Shown here: positions 32,592 to 41,505 of the stretch, piece by piece
Position numbering within the stretch: the first letter of the stretch is position 1
Layout: the number at the start of each line of letters is the position of its first letter
Origin: DASZHJ01 sp035280245
Lineage (GTDB): Bacteria; Pseudomonadota; Alphaproteobacteria; ATCC43930; CGMCC-115725
NCBI GenBank assembly: GCA_035280245.1
Contig: DATEGF010000121.1
Location: 31,724 to 95,723 of the forward strand
Direction: 5' to 3'
DNA: 64,000 bases
Notes under the pieces: model-generated
What the model saw: only the letters and a program-made list of their open reading frames with translations
Told to the model about the DNA's origin: nothing
Databases searched by the model: none
Made by a program: the position numbers and the translations under genes

Positions 32592-33518
32592 GTGCGGGTC
32601 TTCCTCACAGGCGCCACCGGTGTCGTCGGCCGGCGCGCGGTACCGCTGCTGATCGCGGCGGGCCACGCGGTGACCGCGGTCGGACGCAATCCCGAGAAGC
32701 GGCGCCAACTGGAGCGCATGGGCGCGGTACCGGTGGCGCTCGATCTCTTCTCGCGGGATGACGTGCTGAGCGCCGTCGCCGGCCACGATGCCGTGGTCAA
32801 TCTCGCGACGCACATTCCGCCGGGCATGCAGACGCTGGTGCCATGGCTCTGGCGCGAGAACGACCGGGTGCGCCAAGCCGGCTCAGCGATCCTGTCGGAG
32901 GCGGCGCGCGCCGGCGGCGTTCGGCGCTTCATCCAGGAATCTTTCGCGCCGATCTATCCTGACCGCGGCGACCGCTGGATCGACGAGCGCACGCCGCTCG
33001 AGCCCGTGCGCTTCAACCGGTCGGTCCTCGTCGCCGAGCGCTCGGCGGAGCAATTCCGTGCGGGTGGTGGGGTGGGGATCGTGCTGCGGTTCGGTGCCTT
33101 CTATGGGCCCGACGCAGATCATGTGGTCGATCTCATCAAGATGATCCGCCGCGGTTGGGCCGCGATGCCGGGCCCCGCGGAGAGCCTTATCTCGTCGGTC
33201 TCCCACGACGATGCCGCGAGCGCGGTGGTGGCCGCGCTCGACACACCCAGCGGCACCTATAACGTCGTGGACGACGAGCCTGTGACCCACCGCGACTATG
33301 TCGACGCCCTTGCCGCCGCGCTCGGTGCGCCCGCGCCGCGGCTGCCGCCCGCATGGGCCGCGCGGCTCTTCGGGCCGGTGGGTGGGCTGCTTGCGCGGTC
33401 GCTGCGCATCTCCAATCGCTCGCTCAAGCAAGCGACCGGCTGGCAGCCGAAGTATCCGAGCGTGCGCGAGGGCTGGCGCGCCGTGGTCGTGGAACTGAAC
33501 CTCGCGAAGGCCGCGTGA
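32592..33518 (+). CDS. NAD-dependent epimerase/dehydratase family protein (extended SDR)
   Basis: 308 aa from GTG 32592. The N-terminal Rossmann motif is GATGVVG at 7-13, with R32 after the second strand (AVGRNPEK) suggesting NADP preference. The middle shows QESFAPIYPDRG in place of a canonical YxxxK, so catalysis may be atypical, as in the NmrA-like/atypical SDR groups. C-terminal SHDDAASAVVAAL and TYNVVDDEPVTHRDY are typical of extended SDRs. It may act on a sugar nucleotide or quinone; not inferable. Convergent with pckA. Confidence 0.8.
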   Translation: MRVFLTGATGVVGRRAVPLLIAAGHAVTAVGRNPEKRRQLERMGAVPVALDLFSRDDVLSAVAGHDAVVNLATHIPPGMQTLVPWLWRENDRVRQAGSAILSEAARAGGVRRFIQESFAPIYPDRGDRWIDERTPLEPVRFNRSVLVAERSAEQFRAGGGVGIVLRFGAFYGPDADHVVDLIKMIRRGWAAMPGPAESLISSVSHDDAASAVVAALDTPSGTYNVVDDEPVTHRDYVDALAAALGAPAPRLPPAWAARLFGPVGGLLARSLRISNRSLKQATGWQPKYPSVREGWRAVVVELNLAKAA

Positions 33519-33521
33519 CCG

Positions 33522-35141
33522 TCAGACCGCGGCGTGAACTCCAGCCGCCGCCACGTCGCGGCTCACGTGCGTCTGGAAGCGCTCGAAATTTTTCTCGAAG
33601 CGCTTGGTGAGTTCGCGAGCGGTGTCATCGTAGGCGGGCTTGTCGGACCAGGTGTCGCGCGGGTTCAGCACGTCGTCTGGCACGCCCGGGCACGCCTGCG
33701 GCACGTTGAGACCGAAGAACGGATCGCGCTTGGTCTCGACGCCCTTGAGCTTCCCGTCGATTGCGGCGCGCACCAGCGTCCGCGTGTGCTGGATCTTCAT
33801 GCGCTGGCCCACGCCATAGGCGCCGCCCGACCAGCCCGTGTTGACCAGCCAGCAGGTTGTCTTGTGCTGCCGGATGCGCTCGCCCAGGAGCTTCGCGTAG
33901 ACCGAGGGATGCCGCGGCATGAAGGGCGCGCCGAAACAGGTCGAGAACGTCGCCTGCGGCGCATTCCCGAGGCCGCGCTCGGTGCCGGCGACCCGCGCCG
34001 TATAGCCCGAGAGGAAATGATAGGCCGCCTGATCCGGCGTCATCTTCGAGATCGGCGGCAGCACGCCGAAGGCGTCCGCAGTGAGCATGATCACATTCGC
34101 TGGATGACCCGCAACGCCGGTCAGGCGCACGTTCGGGATGAAGTCGACGGGATAGCAGGCGCGCGTGTTCTCGGTGAGGCTGTCGTCGTCGAGGTTGGGG
34201 ATGCGCGTCACGGGGTCGAGCACGACGTTCTCGAGCACCGTGCCGAACCGGCCGACAGTCGCGTAGATCTCCGGCTCCGCCTCCGGCGAGAGACGGATCA
34301 CCTTGGCGTAGCAGCCACCCTCGAAATTGAAGAGCCCATTGCGGCTCCAGCCGTGCTCGTCGTCGCCCACCAGCGTACGGGTGCCGTCGGCCGAGAGCGT
34401 GGTCTTGCCGGTGCCCGAGAGACCGAAGAACACCGCGCTGTCGCCCTTCGATCCGACGTTGACGGAGCAGTGCATCGGGAGCACGTCGCGCGGCGGCAGC
34501 AGGTAGTTCAAGAGCCCGAACACGGACTTCTTGATCTCGCCCGCGTAGCGCGTGCCGCCGATCAGCACCAGGCGCTCGGTGAAGTTGACGAGGATGAAGA
34601 CCTCGGAATTGAGCTTGTCGAGCGCGGGCGTCGCCTCGAAGTAGGGCAGGTGGAAGATGGTGAAGTCCGGGCGGAAGCTCTTGAGCTCGGCGTGCGATGG
34701 GCGCAGGAACATGTTGCGCGCGAAGAGGCTGTGCCAGGCGCTGTCGCTGATCAGCCGCACCGAGAGCCGGTACTCGGGATCGGCTCCCGCGAAACAGTCG
34801 GTGACGAAGGCTTCGCGGCCCTGGAAGTTCGCGAGCATGCGAAGCTTCAGGCTCTCGAACACCGCTGGCGCGACGCGCTGATTGATTGTGTTCCAGTCGA
34901 CCTCGGGCTCGCTGGCGGCGTCGGCCACGATGAACTTGTCGCGGGGTGTGCGGCCTGTGTGTACGCCGGTGCGCGCCACGAAGGCGCCACCGGCCGCGAT
35001 CTCGCCCTCGCCACGGCGTATCGCGTGCTCGTAGAGCATCGGCACGCTCGAGTTCCAATGCTCCGCCGCCAGCTTGCGAAAGCCATGCTGGTCGAGGCCG
35101 ACACTGCCCTTGAGGCCGGCCTCACGCGATGTTCCGTCCAT
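33522..35141 (-). CDS. pckA: Phosphoenolpyruvate carboxykinase (ATP)
   Basis: 539 aa from ATG 35141, which has GAGGAAGCG about 8 bases upstream; the longer frame upstream has no coding character. Catalyses oxaloacetate + ATP to PEP + CO2 + ADP, the entry step of gluconeogenesis. Motifs: Walker-like P-loop GLSGTGKTTLS, metal site VGDDEHGWS, NFEGGCYAK, and RYAGEIKKSVF near the substrate site. Length matches ATP-type enzymes (about 535 aa). It is placed near chvI/chvG, a conserved neighbourhood in alphaproteobacteria, where ChvI control of pckA has been reported in related organisms. Confidence 0.95.
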   Translation of the reverse strand: MDGTSREAGLKGSVGLDQHGFRKLAAEHWNSSVPMLYEHAIRRGEGEIAAGGAFVARTGVHTGRTPRDKFIVADAASEPEVDWNTINQRVAPAVFESLKLRMLANFQGREAFVTDCFAGADPEYRLSVRLISDSAWHSLFARNMFLRPSHAELKSFRPDFTIFHLPYFEATPALDKLNSEVFILVNFTERLVLIGGTRYAGEIKKSVFGLLNYLLPPRDVLPMHCSVNVGSKGDSAVFFGLSGTGKTTLSADGTRTLVGDDEHGWSRNGLFNFEGGCYAKVIRLSPEAEPEIYATVGRFGTVLENVVLDPVTRIPNLDDDSLTENTRACYPVDFIPNVRLTGVAGHPANVIMLTADAFGVLPPISKMTPDQAAYHFLSGYTARVAGTERGLGNAPQATFSTCFGAPFMPRHPSVYAKLLGERIRQHKTTCWLVNTGWSGGAYGVGQRMKIQHTRTLVRAAIDGKLKGVETKRDPFFGLNVPQACPGVPDDVLNPRDTWSDKPAYDDTARELTKRFEKNFERFQTHVSRDVAAAGVHAAV

Positions 35142-35228
35142 TAAGCGCTTCCTCGGTTCTTGTTGGTTGGACCTTAGCTGACGCATTGGGCCGTCACAAT
35201 CCAGTGTGCCCGCACTGCACAAACGCGG

Positions 35229-35933
35229 TCAGGATTTCGAGATTTCCCCATGGGCAAGGACGTCCTGCACCGCACTGGCGTTCGAGAAAGGCATTGCCAG
35301 GCGCGCAATCGACCCGGCCCGCCGCAGGTCCAGCCCCTCGGGATCGATCCCGGTGACCCGCCAGCCGTCACGCTTCAGCCCGAGTGCCCGCACCGCGGCA
35401 TTTACCATTTTGGGGTCCGCGTTCACCCCGGCAAGCACCGCCGCCTCCTCCCGGGCGAAGCTGTCGTCCGGTGTCACCAGAAGCTCACGCACGTCCACCC
35501 AGTGGATCCTGCCGAACCCCGCCACCAGATGCGCCCGAGCGACGTGGACCCGGTGCAGGTGAAAGTCGGCGAAGCCCGCGTAGAGTTCGGCCGAGGGATG
35601 GCGCGCGAGGAAGCGGGCCTTGAGGTGCCCGTCCTCGACCGGCGCCGCCTCGCCGAGCACGGTGACCCGCGGCCCGGTGAGCGGATCGTCCAGACCCTGA
35701 GTCCCATCGAACAGCAGCGAGACCCGTGGGTCCGCTTTGATGTTCTTCGAATGCTCCGAAAGGTCGGAGATCAGGAGGAGCGGGGAGGCATCCTGGCCGA
35801 GCGCCACAAGGACCAGCGAGGCGAAGGGCCAGCCGCCCTGCGCCGTCGCAAGCGCAGCCCGGTCGGTCGCTCGCATGACCGCGCGGGCGCGCGAGGCCGG
35901 GGTCTCGGCGAGGGGATGGTCGGCCGGCGGCAT
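35229..35933 (-). CDS. HugZ-like pyridoxamine-5'-phosphate-oxidase-fold protein
   Basis: 234 aa from ATG 35933 (homology starts at MPPADHPLAET); the frame is open further upstream to 36095. Residues 15-150 form the split-barrel FMN-binding fold (ATAQGGWPFASLVLVAL, LLLISDLSEHSKNI, ARFLARHPSAELYAGFADFHLHRV) and residues 165-234 a DUF2470-like alpha/beta domain. The DFHLHRV segment is typical of HugZ-type proteins, some of which degrade heme. It lies between pckA and chvI; its own promoter is shared with the divergent chvI gene. Confidence 0.82.
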   Translation of the reverse strand: MPPADHPLAETPASRARAVMRATDRAALATAQGGWPFASLVLVALGQDASPLLLISDLSEHSKNIKADPRVSLLFDGTQGLDDPLTGPRVTVLGEAAPVEDGHLKARFLARHPSAELYAGFADFHLHRVHVARAHLVAGFGRIHWVDVRELLVTPDDSFAREEAAVLAGVNADPKMVNAAVRALGLKRDGWRVTGIDPEGLDLRRAGSIARLAMPFSNASAVQDVLAHGEISKS

Positions 35934-36082
35934 GCCGAGAATGATCTTAACGGGCGCCCCTGGCGCGGCAACCCGGCGGCCAGCCCTGGGGGTTGAAACC
36001 CGGCGCAAAGCGCGTAGTTTGCTCGCGCAATGCCGGATTCCCGCCCAAAAGGTGCCACAGTAAGCAGGGAGACTCGGTCGTG

Positions 36083-36838
36083 ATGAAAGGGCCACCGGGG
36101 CAACCTCCGCGGACCCCGCCCCCGCAGCAGAAGGACCGACTCGTGGGCAGCACCATTGCGCTGGTCGATGACGACCGCAACATCCTGACCTCCGTCTCGA
36201 TGACGCTCGAGGCCGAGGGCTTCACTGTGCGCACTTATGGCGACGGCTCCGAGGCGCTGAAGGCGATTCAGCAGCAGCCGGTGGATCTCGCGATCCTCGA
36301 CATCAAGATGCCGCGCATGGACGGCCTCGAGCTGCTCTCGCACCTGCGCAAGCAGAGCAAGATGCCGGTGATCTTCCTGACCTCGAAGGACGACGAGGTG
36401 GACGAGGTCCTGGGCCTGCGCATGGGCGCCGACGACTACATCAAGAAGCCGTTCTCGCAGCGGCTGCTGATCGAGCGCATCCGCGCGCTGCTCCGGCGCG
36501 GCGACATGGCGCGCGGCGGCGAGGCCGAGAGCGAGCCGGTGGTTCAGCGCGGCGACCTCCTGCTCGATCCCGCGCGCCACCAGTGCACCTGGAAAGGCCA
36601 GAGCGTCGATCTCACCGTGACCGAGTTCCTGATCTTGAAGGCGCTGGCGCTGCGTCCGGGCCACGTGAAGAGCCGCGACCAGCTGATGGACAGTGCTTAC
36701 GGCGAGCACATCTACGTCGACGACCGCACCATCGACAGCCACATCAAGCGGCTGCGCAAAAAATTCAAGTCGGCCGACGACGAGTTCTCGCAAATCGAGA
36801 CGCTCTACGGAGTGGGATATCGCTACCGCGACCGATGA
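36083..36838 (+). CDS. chvI: Response regulator ChvI (OmpR/PhoB family)
   Basis: 251 aa from ATG 36083 (AGGGAG upstream); GTG 36143 is an alternative closer to the usual family start. Receiver domain with VDDDRN, phosphoacceptor D73 (AILDIKMPRMDG), T in FLTSKDD and K in IKKPFS; DNA-binding winged helix with VDLTVTEFLILKAL and DRTIDSHIKRLRKKF ending GVGYRYRDR. Receives phosphate from ChvG and controls envelope, acid-response and central-carbon genes in rhizobia. The chvG frame begins inside or at its end. Confidence 0.92.
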   Translation: MKGPPGQPPRTPPPQQKDRLVGSTIALVDDDRNILTSVSMTLEAEGFTVRTYGDGSEALKAIQQQPVDLAILDIKMPRMDGLELLSHLRKQSKMPVIFLTSKDDEVDEVLGLRMGADDYIKKPFSQRLLIERIRALLRRGDMARGGEAESEPVVQRGDLLLDPARHQCTWKGQSVDLTVTEFLILKALALRPGHVKSRDQLMDSAYGEHIYVDDRTIDSHIKRLRKKFKSADDEFSQIETLYGVGYRYRDR

Positions 36839-38516
36839 GACCCGCGCCGGATCCGATCGCGACGCTCCAGCATCGAGCGCCGAGCCGCGCGAGGCACCGA
36901 GCCGACGCGCCAGCCGGCTGAAACGGCGGCTCTCGCCGCTCACCCGCCGCATCCTCGCGGTCAATGTCGCGGCACTCGCTCTGCTCGGCCTGGGCCTGCT
37001 TTATCTCGGCGGCTACCGCACCACGCTCATCAACGCGCAGCTCGATGCGCTGCAGACTCAAGGCGAGATCTCCGCCGCGGCGCTGGCGGAAGGCGCAGTC
37101 TACGAGACGCCGGGCGAGCCCGAGTACCTGATCCCCGAGCTCGGCCGCGACATGCTGAAGCGCCTGGTGGAGCCTGCCAAGGCGCGCGCCCGGCTCTTCG
37201 ATGCCGCGGGCACGCTGGTCGCCGACAGCCGCTGGCTCCCCGGCCCCGGCGACACGGTGCAGATCGAGACACTGGAGGCGCCCGAGGCCGCGAACTCGCT
37301 GGCGCGGCTCAGTGAGCGGCTCCTCAATTATCTGCGCCGCTTCCTGCCGGCCTCCACGGACTATCCACCCTACATCGAGTACGTCACACCGACGGCCCAG
37401 GACTATACCGAGGTCGCGGCCGCGCTCGAGGGGGAGCCCGCCCGCGCCGTGCGCCGCGACCGCGGGAACGGCGAGCTCGTGCTCAGCGTCGCCGTGCCGA
37501 TCCAGCGCTACAAGAAGGTGTTGGGCTCGATCCTGTTCTCGAGCGGCAGCCGCGAAATCGAGCAGGCGGTCCACCAGGTGCGCCTGGAGATCGCCAAGGT
37601 GTTCCTGATCGTGCTCAGCGTGACCGTGCTGCTCTCGATCTATCTCGCCGGCACCATCGGGCGGCCGATCCGACGGCTTGCGATCGCGGCCGAGCGCGTG
37701 CGGAGGGGACACGGCCGGCAAGTGGCGATCCCCGACCTCACCGATCGCAAGGATGAGATCGGCGAGCTCTCAGGTGCGCTTCGCGAGATGACGGACGCGC
37801 TCTGGCGCCGGATGGACGCGATCGAGCATTTCGCGGCCGACGTCGCCCACGAGATCAAGAACCCGCTAACCTCCCTCAAGAGCGCGGTCGAGACCGTGGT
37901 CCGCGTCACCGATCCCGAGAAGCAGCGGCGGCTGCTGAATGTCGTGGTCGAGGACGTGGCGCGGCTCGATCGGCTCATCAGCGACATCTCCGACGCTTCG
38001 CGGCTCGACGCTGAGATGAGCCGGATCGAGCTCGAGCCGGTGCCGCTCGCCGACATGCTGCAGGCGCTGGTCGACGTGCACGCGGCCTCCGAGAAGGAGG
38101 GTGCGCCACGCCTCGAGCTGGTGCTGCCGCTGGGCCAGGGGCGCTCGGCGCTCACCGTGCTCGGCATGGAGAGCCGGCTCGGCCAAGTATTCCGCAACCT
38201 GATCACCAATGCGATCTCCTTCAGCCCGCCCAGCGGCACGATCCGGGTCGCCACCGAGCGAGAGGGCGATTTCGTCCGGGTCACCGTCGAGGACGAGGGC
38301 CCCGGCATTCCCGAGAGCAAGCTGCAGGCGATCTTCGATCGCTTCTATACGGAGCGGCCCGCTGGCGAGAAATTCGGCACTCACAGCGGCCTCGGCCTCT
38401 CGATCTCCAAGCAGATCGTCGAAGCCCACCATGGCACGATCCGCGCCGAGAACCGCCGCGATGCCGAGGGACGCGTGGTCGGCGCGAGATTCGTGGTCCT
38501 GCTGCCGGCGGCTTGA
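36693..38516 (+). CDS. chvG: Sensor histidine kinase ChvG (5' end uncertain)
   Basis: The coding frame ending at 38516 encodes a ChvG kinase: TM1 (ILAVNVAALALLGLG) and TM2 (VFLIVLSVTVLLSIYLAG) flanking a periplasmic sensor of about 190 aa, HAMP with GRPIRRLAIAAERVRRG, phosphoacceptor His at 37848-37850 (VAHEIKNPLTSLK), N-box NLITNAISF, DEGPGIP and GLGLSISK. The 5' end is odd. The natural start ATG 36835 overlaps the chvI stop (ATGA) but lies in another frame that stops at 36919-36921. The only standard start in the ChvG frame before TM1 is ATG 36693, which would overlap chvI by 146 bases. A one-base indel between 36835 and 36919 is the simplest explanation. Body is certain, start is not. Confidence 0.85.
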   Translation: MLTASTSTSTTAPSTATSSGCAKNSSRPTTSSRKSRRSTEWDIATATDETRAGSDRDAPASSAEPREAPSRRASRLKRRLSPLTRRILAVNVAALALLGLGLLYLGGYRTTLINAQLDALQTQGEISAAALAEGAVYETPGEPEYLIPELGRDMLKRLVEPAKARARLFDAAGTLVADSRWLPGPGDTVQIETLEAPEAANSLARLSERLLNYLRRFLPASTDYPPYIEYVTPTAQDYTEVAAALEGEPARAVRRDRGNGELVLSVAVPIQRYKKVLGSILFSSGSREIEQAVHQVRLEIAKVFLIVLSVTVLLSIYLAGTIGRPIRRLAIAAERVRRGHGRQVAIPDLTDRKDEIGELSGALREMTDALWRRMDAIEHFAADVAHEIKNPLTSLKSAVETVVRVTDPEKQRRLLNVVVEDVARLDRLISDISDASRLDAEMSRIELEPVPLADMLQALVDVHAASEKEGAPRLELVLPLGQGRSALTVLGMESRLGQVFRNLITNAISFSPPSGTIRVATEREGDFVRVTVEDEGPGIPESKLQAIFDRFYTERPAGEKFGTHSGLGLSISKQIVEAHHGTIRAENRRDAEGRVVGARFVVLLPAA

Positions 38517-38563
38517 CTTGTGGGTCGGGTCACTCTGATTGACATGTGAGCGAGCAACACTTA

Positions 38564-38583
38564 GTTATAACGTACGTTATAAC
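38564..38583. promoter_or_regulatory. Perfect 20-bp palindromic operator of the toxin-antitoxin unit
   Basis: GTTATAACGTACGTTATAAC is a perfect palindrome ending four bases before the antitoxin ATG and standing out as AT-rich. Antitoxins of the AbrB/MazE type bind such sites to repress their own operon, so this is probably the autoregulatory operator overlapping the promoter and ribosome-binding region. Confidence 0.75.
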
Positions 38584-38587
38584 GGGT

Positions 38588-38818
38588 ATGGCGATGCTCA
38601 AACTCAAGGTCACGAAGGTCGGTAATTCAAAGGCGGTGATCCTCACCAAGGAAGCCGCCGCCCGATTGAAGGTCGAGGAGGGCGATGTCCTCTTTCTCGT
38701 CGAGACACCGACGGGCTATCGGCTCACCCCCTACGACCTTTCGTTCGAGCAAAAGATGGACGTGGCGCGGAAGGTCATGAAGAAGCGCCGCACGCTGCTC
38801 CGTGAGCTTGCGAAATAG
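38588..38818 (+). CDS. AbrB/MazE-type antitoxin
   Basis: 76 aa from ATG 38588 (ATG 38594 also possible). The N-terminal swapped-hairpin DNA-binding domain reads LKVTKVGNSKAVILTKEA and LKVEEGDVLFLVETPTGY, the SpoVT/AbrB pattern. The C-terminal tail (SFEQKMDVARKVMKKRR) would bind and neutralise the toxin encoded two bases downstream. Transcription is probably autorepressed through the palindrome just upstream. Cytosolic DNA-binding protein. Confidence 0.88.
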   Translation: MAMLKLKVTKVGNSKAVILTKEAAARLKVEEGDVLFLVETPTGYRLTPYDLSFEQKMDVARKVMKKRRTLLRELAK

Positions 38819-38820
38819 GA

Positions 38821-39210
38821 ATGGACTACGTCTGGGTTGATTTGGACGTTGTCCTGGCCATTCATGAGGAGCAACTCGCCGAGCACGGTGGAGCAGATGG
38901 CGTGAGAGACATGGGGCTATTGCAATCCGCTCTCGCCCGGCCTCAGAACCTCGTGGCCTACGGATCGCCCGATTTTGCCGATCTCGCGGCTGCCTATGCC
39001 GGCGGCATCGCACGAAATCATCCGTTCGTAGATGGCAACAAGCGGACGGCCTGGGTCGTCGCGGAAGCCTTTGTTGAGCTCAATAGCTTTGAGCTCGTCG
39101 CGGACGACGCTGGCTCTTACGAGACCATGCTCGCGCTTGCCGAGGGCCGGATTGACGAGACGACTTTCGCGGCCTGGATGCGGCCGCAGCTCAAGCCGCA
39201 CAAGAGCTGA
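38821..39210 (+). CDS. doc: Doc-type toxin (Fic/DOC family)
   Basis: 129 aa, normal Doc length. The Fic/Doc motif is HPFVDGNKRTA, H67 to A77, with H67, D71, N73, K74 and R75. Doc toxins phosphorylate elongation factor Tu and stop translation. The N-terminal EEQLAEHGGADGVRDMGLL helix is typical. Start ATG 38821 lies two bases after the antitoxin stop. Doc toxins are most often paired with Phd antitoxins; the AbrB partner is a known alternative pairing. Confidence 0.88.
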   Translation: MDYVWVDLDVVLAIHEEQLAEHGGADGVRDMGLLQSALARPQNLVAYGSPDFADLAAAYAGGIARNHPFVDGNKRTAWVVAEAFVELNSFELVADDAGSYETMLALAEGRIDETTFAAWMRPQLKPHKS

Positions 39211-39222
39211 TCGACCGGGCGC

Positions 39223-39960
39223 TTAGCCCGAGAGACCCATCACCACTTCGTAGACGGTGATGTCGCCGTGCTGGATGGGCCGCACGATGGCGCCGGCCGC
39301 GTGGAGGGCCTCTCCGAGGGCGCGTGCCTCCGCCTCGTCGGTGCCGCTGCGGATGACCATCTCGCCGCGCACGCCGGCATCACTCGTCCCGTGCCGCACG
39401 GGAAGCGCGGCGACCGGTGCGGGCACCGCGCTATGAGACGCTTGGTGCGTCGGCATCGCGGAGGCGGGCGCTGTCTTCTGACGGGGGCTCGCGGTCGTGG
39501 ATCCGTTGGCCGCGACGGGCGAGCTCGTGGGAGCGGGCGCCGTCGTGGGGATCGCGTTCTCATGAAGCGCCGGCTCGGCGCTCGGCGAGGTGGGCGCGGC
39601 GGCTGAGCTCGATGCAACGGGCTCGGAAACGGGCGCCTCGACCGGTGTCGCGGCCGCGACGATCGGCGCCGTCGGATTGAACGCCGGCGACGCCGCGCGG
39701 ATCGGTAGCGGCGGCGGCAGTTTCGCGACCGCGACGACGCTCGCGTCCGCGCCGCAGATGGATTTGCCCTCGATCAACCGCCAGAGCCGGCAGTCGCGGT
39801 GGGCGAGGAGCGAGATCGCGTGGTCGGTGATGGTCTTGCCGCTCGTCGCGAGCGAGAGCCCGTCGGCCGCGAAGGAGGCGATCGTGAGCGCGGGCGGCAA
39901 CACGCATCCGGTGGCACCGGACGCGAGAGCGATCAGCAGGGCAATCCTCAGGGCGCGCAT
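39223..39960 (-). CDS. Putative lipoprotein with Ala/Pro-rich linker
   Basis: 245 aa. Signal sequence MRALRIALLIALASGATGC suggests lipidation at Cys19 (ATGC is an imperfect lipobox). Residues 20-75 form a small domain with two cysteines (HRDCRLWRLIEGKSICGAD) that recurs in envelope proteins of Rhodospirillales. Residues 80-190 are low-complexity Ala/Pro/Ser/Thr, likely a flexible periplasmic linker, and the last 45 residues (GEMVIRSGTDEAEARALGEALHA) resemble a small SPOR/LysM-like domain. Function unknown; convergent with the toxin gene and divergent from hprK. Confidence 0.6.
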   Translation of the reverse strand: MRALRIALLIALASGATGCVLPPALTIASFAADGLSLATSGKTITDHAISLLAHRDCRLWRLIEGKSICGADASVVAVAKLPPPLPIRAASPAFNPTAPIVAAATPVEAPVSEPVASSSAAAPTSPSAEPALHENAIPTTAPAPTSSPVAANGSTTASPRQKTAPASAMPTHQASHSAVPAPVAALPVRHGTSDAGVRGEMVIRSGTDEAEARALGEALHAAGAIVRPIQHGDITVYEVVMGLSG

Positions 39961-40126
39961 GGTTCGCTTTGGTCGCGAAGGAAGCGACGCCAGAACAATG
40001 CGCCCGAAGGCTTAAGGAACTCCGAAGTTGGACCCGATAAGCCCCCATCGGGGCGATTGGCCGGGTGCGGTACCGTTGACCCAGATCATTGACTCCACCC
40101 TGGGGGTGGCTCACCTAACTGCAATC

Positions 40127-40573
40127 ATGATTTTGGTGCACGGCACAACGGTGGCGCTCGACGGCGAGGGTGTGCTCCTGCGCGGCCCCTCAGGCAGCGG
40201 CAAGAGCGATCTGGCCTTGCGCCTCGTCGATGGCGGTGCTCGCCTCGTGGCCGACGACCAGACCGAGCTCACGCGCTCGCCCAATGGCCCGATCGCCCGG
40301 TCGCCGGCCAGCATCGCCGGCAGGATGGAGGTTCGCGGGGTCGGTATTCTCAAGGTGCCGTCCGTGCCAAGCGCCCCCGTTCGGCTGGTCGTCGATCTGG
40401 TGCCGCCGGACCGTGTCGAGCGCCTGCCAGAGCCAAGATTCTGTAAATATCTTCAATGCTCTCTGCCGCTGCTGGCGCTGGTCCCGTTCGAGGCCTCGAC
40501 ACCCGCGAAGATCCGGCTTGCGCTCGCCAGCTTGGTTCAGACCACGACCCTCCCTATAGTCGGGACGCCATGA
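40127..40573 (+). CDS. hprK: HPr kinase/phosphorylase (kinase domain only)
   Basis: 148 aa from ATG 40127, where homology starts. It matches only the C-terminal kinase domain of HprK, as usual in alphaproteobacteria (the Gram-positive enzyme is about 310 aa). P-loop GPSGSGKSD at 25-33 and the core LALRLVDGGARLVADDQ. It should phosphorylate HPr on the regulatory serine (S62 of the HPr encoded downstream) and thereby control the PTS in response to metabolites. Its TGA overlaps the rapZ ATG. Confidence 0.9.
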   Translation: MILVHGTTVALDGEGVLLRGPSGSGKSDLALRLVDGGARLVADDQTELTRSPNGPIARSPASIAGRMEVRGVGILKVPSVPSAPVRLVVDLVPPDRVERLPEPRFCKYLQCSLPLLALVPFEASTPAKIRLALASLVQTTTLPIVGTP

Positions 40574-41505
40574 CCCAGCCGGCTCCCGCCTCGGTTGCCG
40601 CTTCGGACGAGCCTCAAGGCCCTCAAGCCGTGACCGCGAGCCGGATCGTGGTGGTGACGGGGATGTCGGGGGCTGGACGATCCAGTGCCCTCAAGGCCTT
40701 GGAAGATTTGGGTTACGAGGCGGTCGACAACCTGCCGCTCTCCCTGGTGCCCAGCCTGATGAGCCACCGCCCTCTGAGCGCGCCGCTGGCGGTCGGGGCG
40801 GACGTGCGGACCCGGGATTTCGGCGTTAACGCCTTGGCGGATACGCTGGATCGGTTGGCGCGGGAGGGCGGTACGCGCGCCGCCGTGGCGTTCCTTGATT
40901 GCGACGACGACAAGCTGGTGAAGCGGTTTACCGAGACCCGGCGGCGCCATCCGCTGGCGCTGGACCGCCCCGTCATCGACGGGATCCGGCTCGAGCGGCA
41001 ATACGTTTCGCCCTTGCGAGATCGGGCCGACCTCGTTATCGATACCACCGACCTAAGCTTGGCCGACCTCAAGCGCATCCTCAGTGGCCATTTCGCGCTC
41101 GACCGCTCGCCCGGCATCGCACTCTCGGTGATCTCCTTCTCCTACCGCCACGGCCTGCCGCGTGATGCCGACATCGTTTTCGACGCCCGTTTCCTGCGGA
41201 ACCCGCACTACGCGCCGGAGCTCGCGCCGCAAACCGGCCTCGATCGCGAGGTTGGCGCCTACATCGCGGCCGACGCGGATTTCCCCGGCTTCTTCCGCGA
41301 CCTCGGCGCGCTCGTGGACTCGCTCCTGCCGCGTTTCGAGCGCGAGGGCAAAAGCTATCTCACTATCGCCATCGGCTGTACCGGCGGCCGCCATCGCTCC
41401 GTCTATCTGGCGGAGCGGCTGGCGGCCTGGCTGGGCGAGCGGGGCCGCGCTGTGAGCGTGCGCCACCGCGACCTCGCCGCCGGCTCTACCAAGGACCTTC
41501 AATGA
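40570..41505 (+). CDS. rapZ: RapZ/YvcJ-type nucleotide-binding RNase adapter
   Basis: 311 aa from ATG 40570 overlapping the hprK stop (ATGA). P-loop GMSGAGRSSALKALEDLGY at about 34-52; C-terminal half with SFSYRHGLPRDADIVFDARFLRNPHY and the IAIGCTGGRHRSVY motif that are RapZ hallmarks. In E. coli RapZ delivers GlmZ to RNase E; in alphaproteobacteria it lies inside the PTS operon and its target is less clear. A 25-residue N-terminal extension before the P-loop is Pro/Ala/Gln-rich. Confidence 0.92.
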   Translation: MTQPAPASVAASDEPQGPQAVTASRIVVVTGMSGAGRSSALKALEDLGYEAVDNLPLSLVPSLMSHRPLSAPLAVGADVRTRDFGVNALADTLDRLAREGGTRAAVAFLDCDDDKLVKRFTETRRRHPLALDRPVIDGIRLERQYVSPLRDRADLVIDTTDLSLADLKRILSGHFALDRSPGIALSVISFSYRHGLPRDADIVFDARFLRNPHYAPELAPQTGLDREVGAYIAADADFPGFFRDLGALVDSLLPRFEREGKSYLTIAIGCTGGRHRSVYLAERLAAWLGERGRAVSVRHRDLAAGSTKDLQ

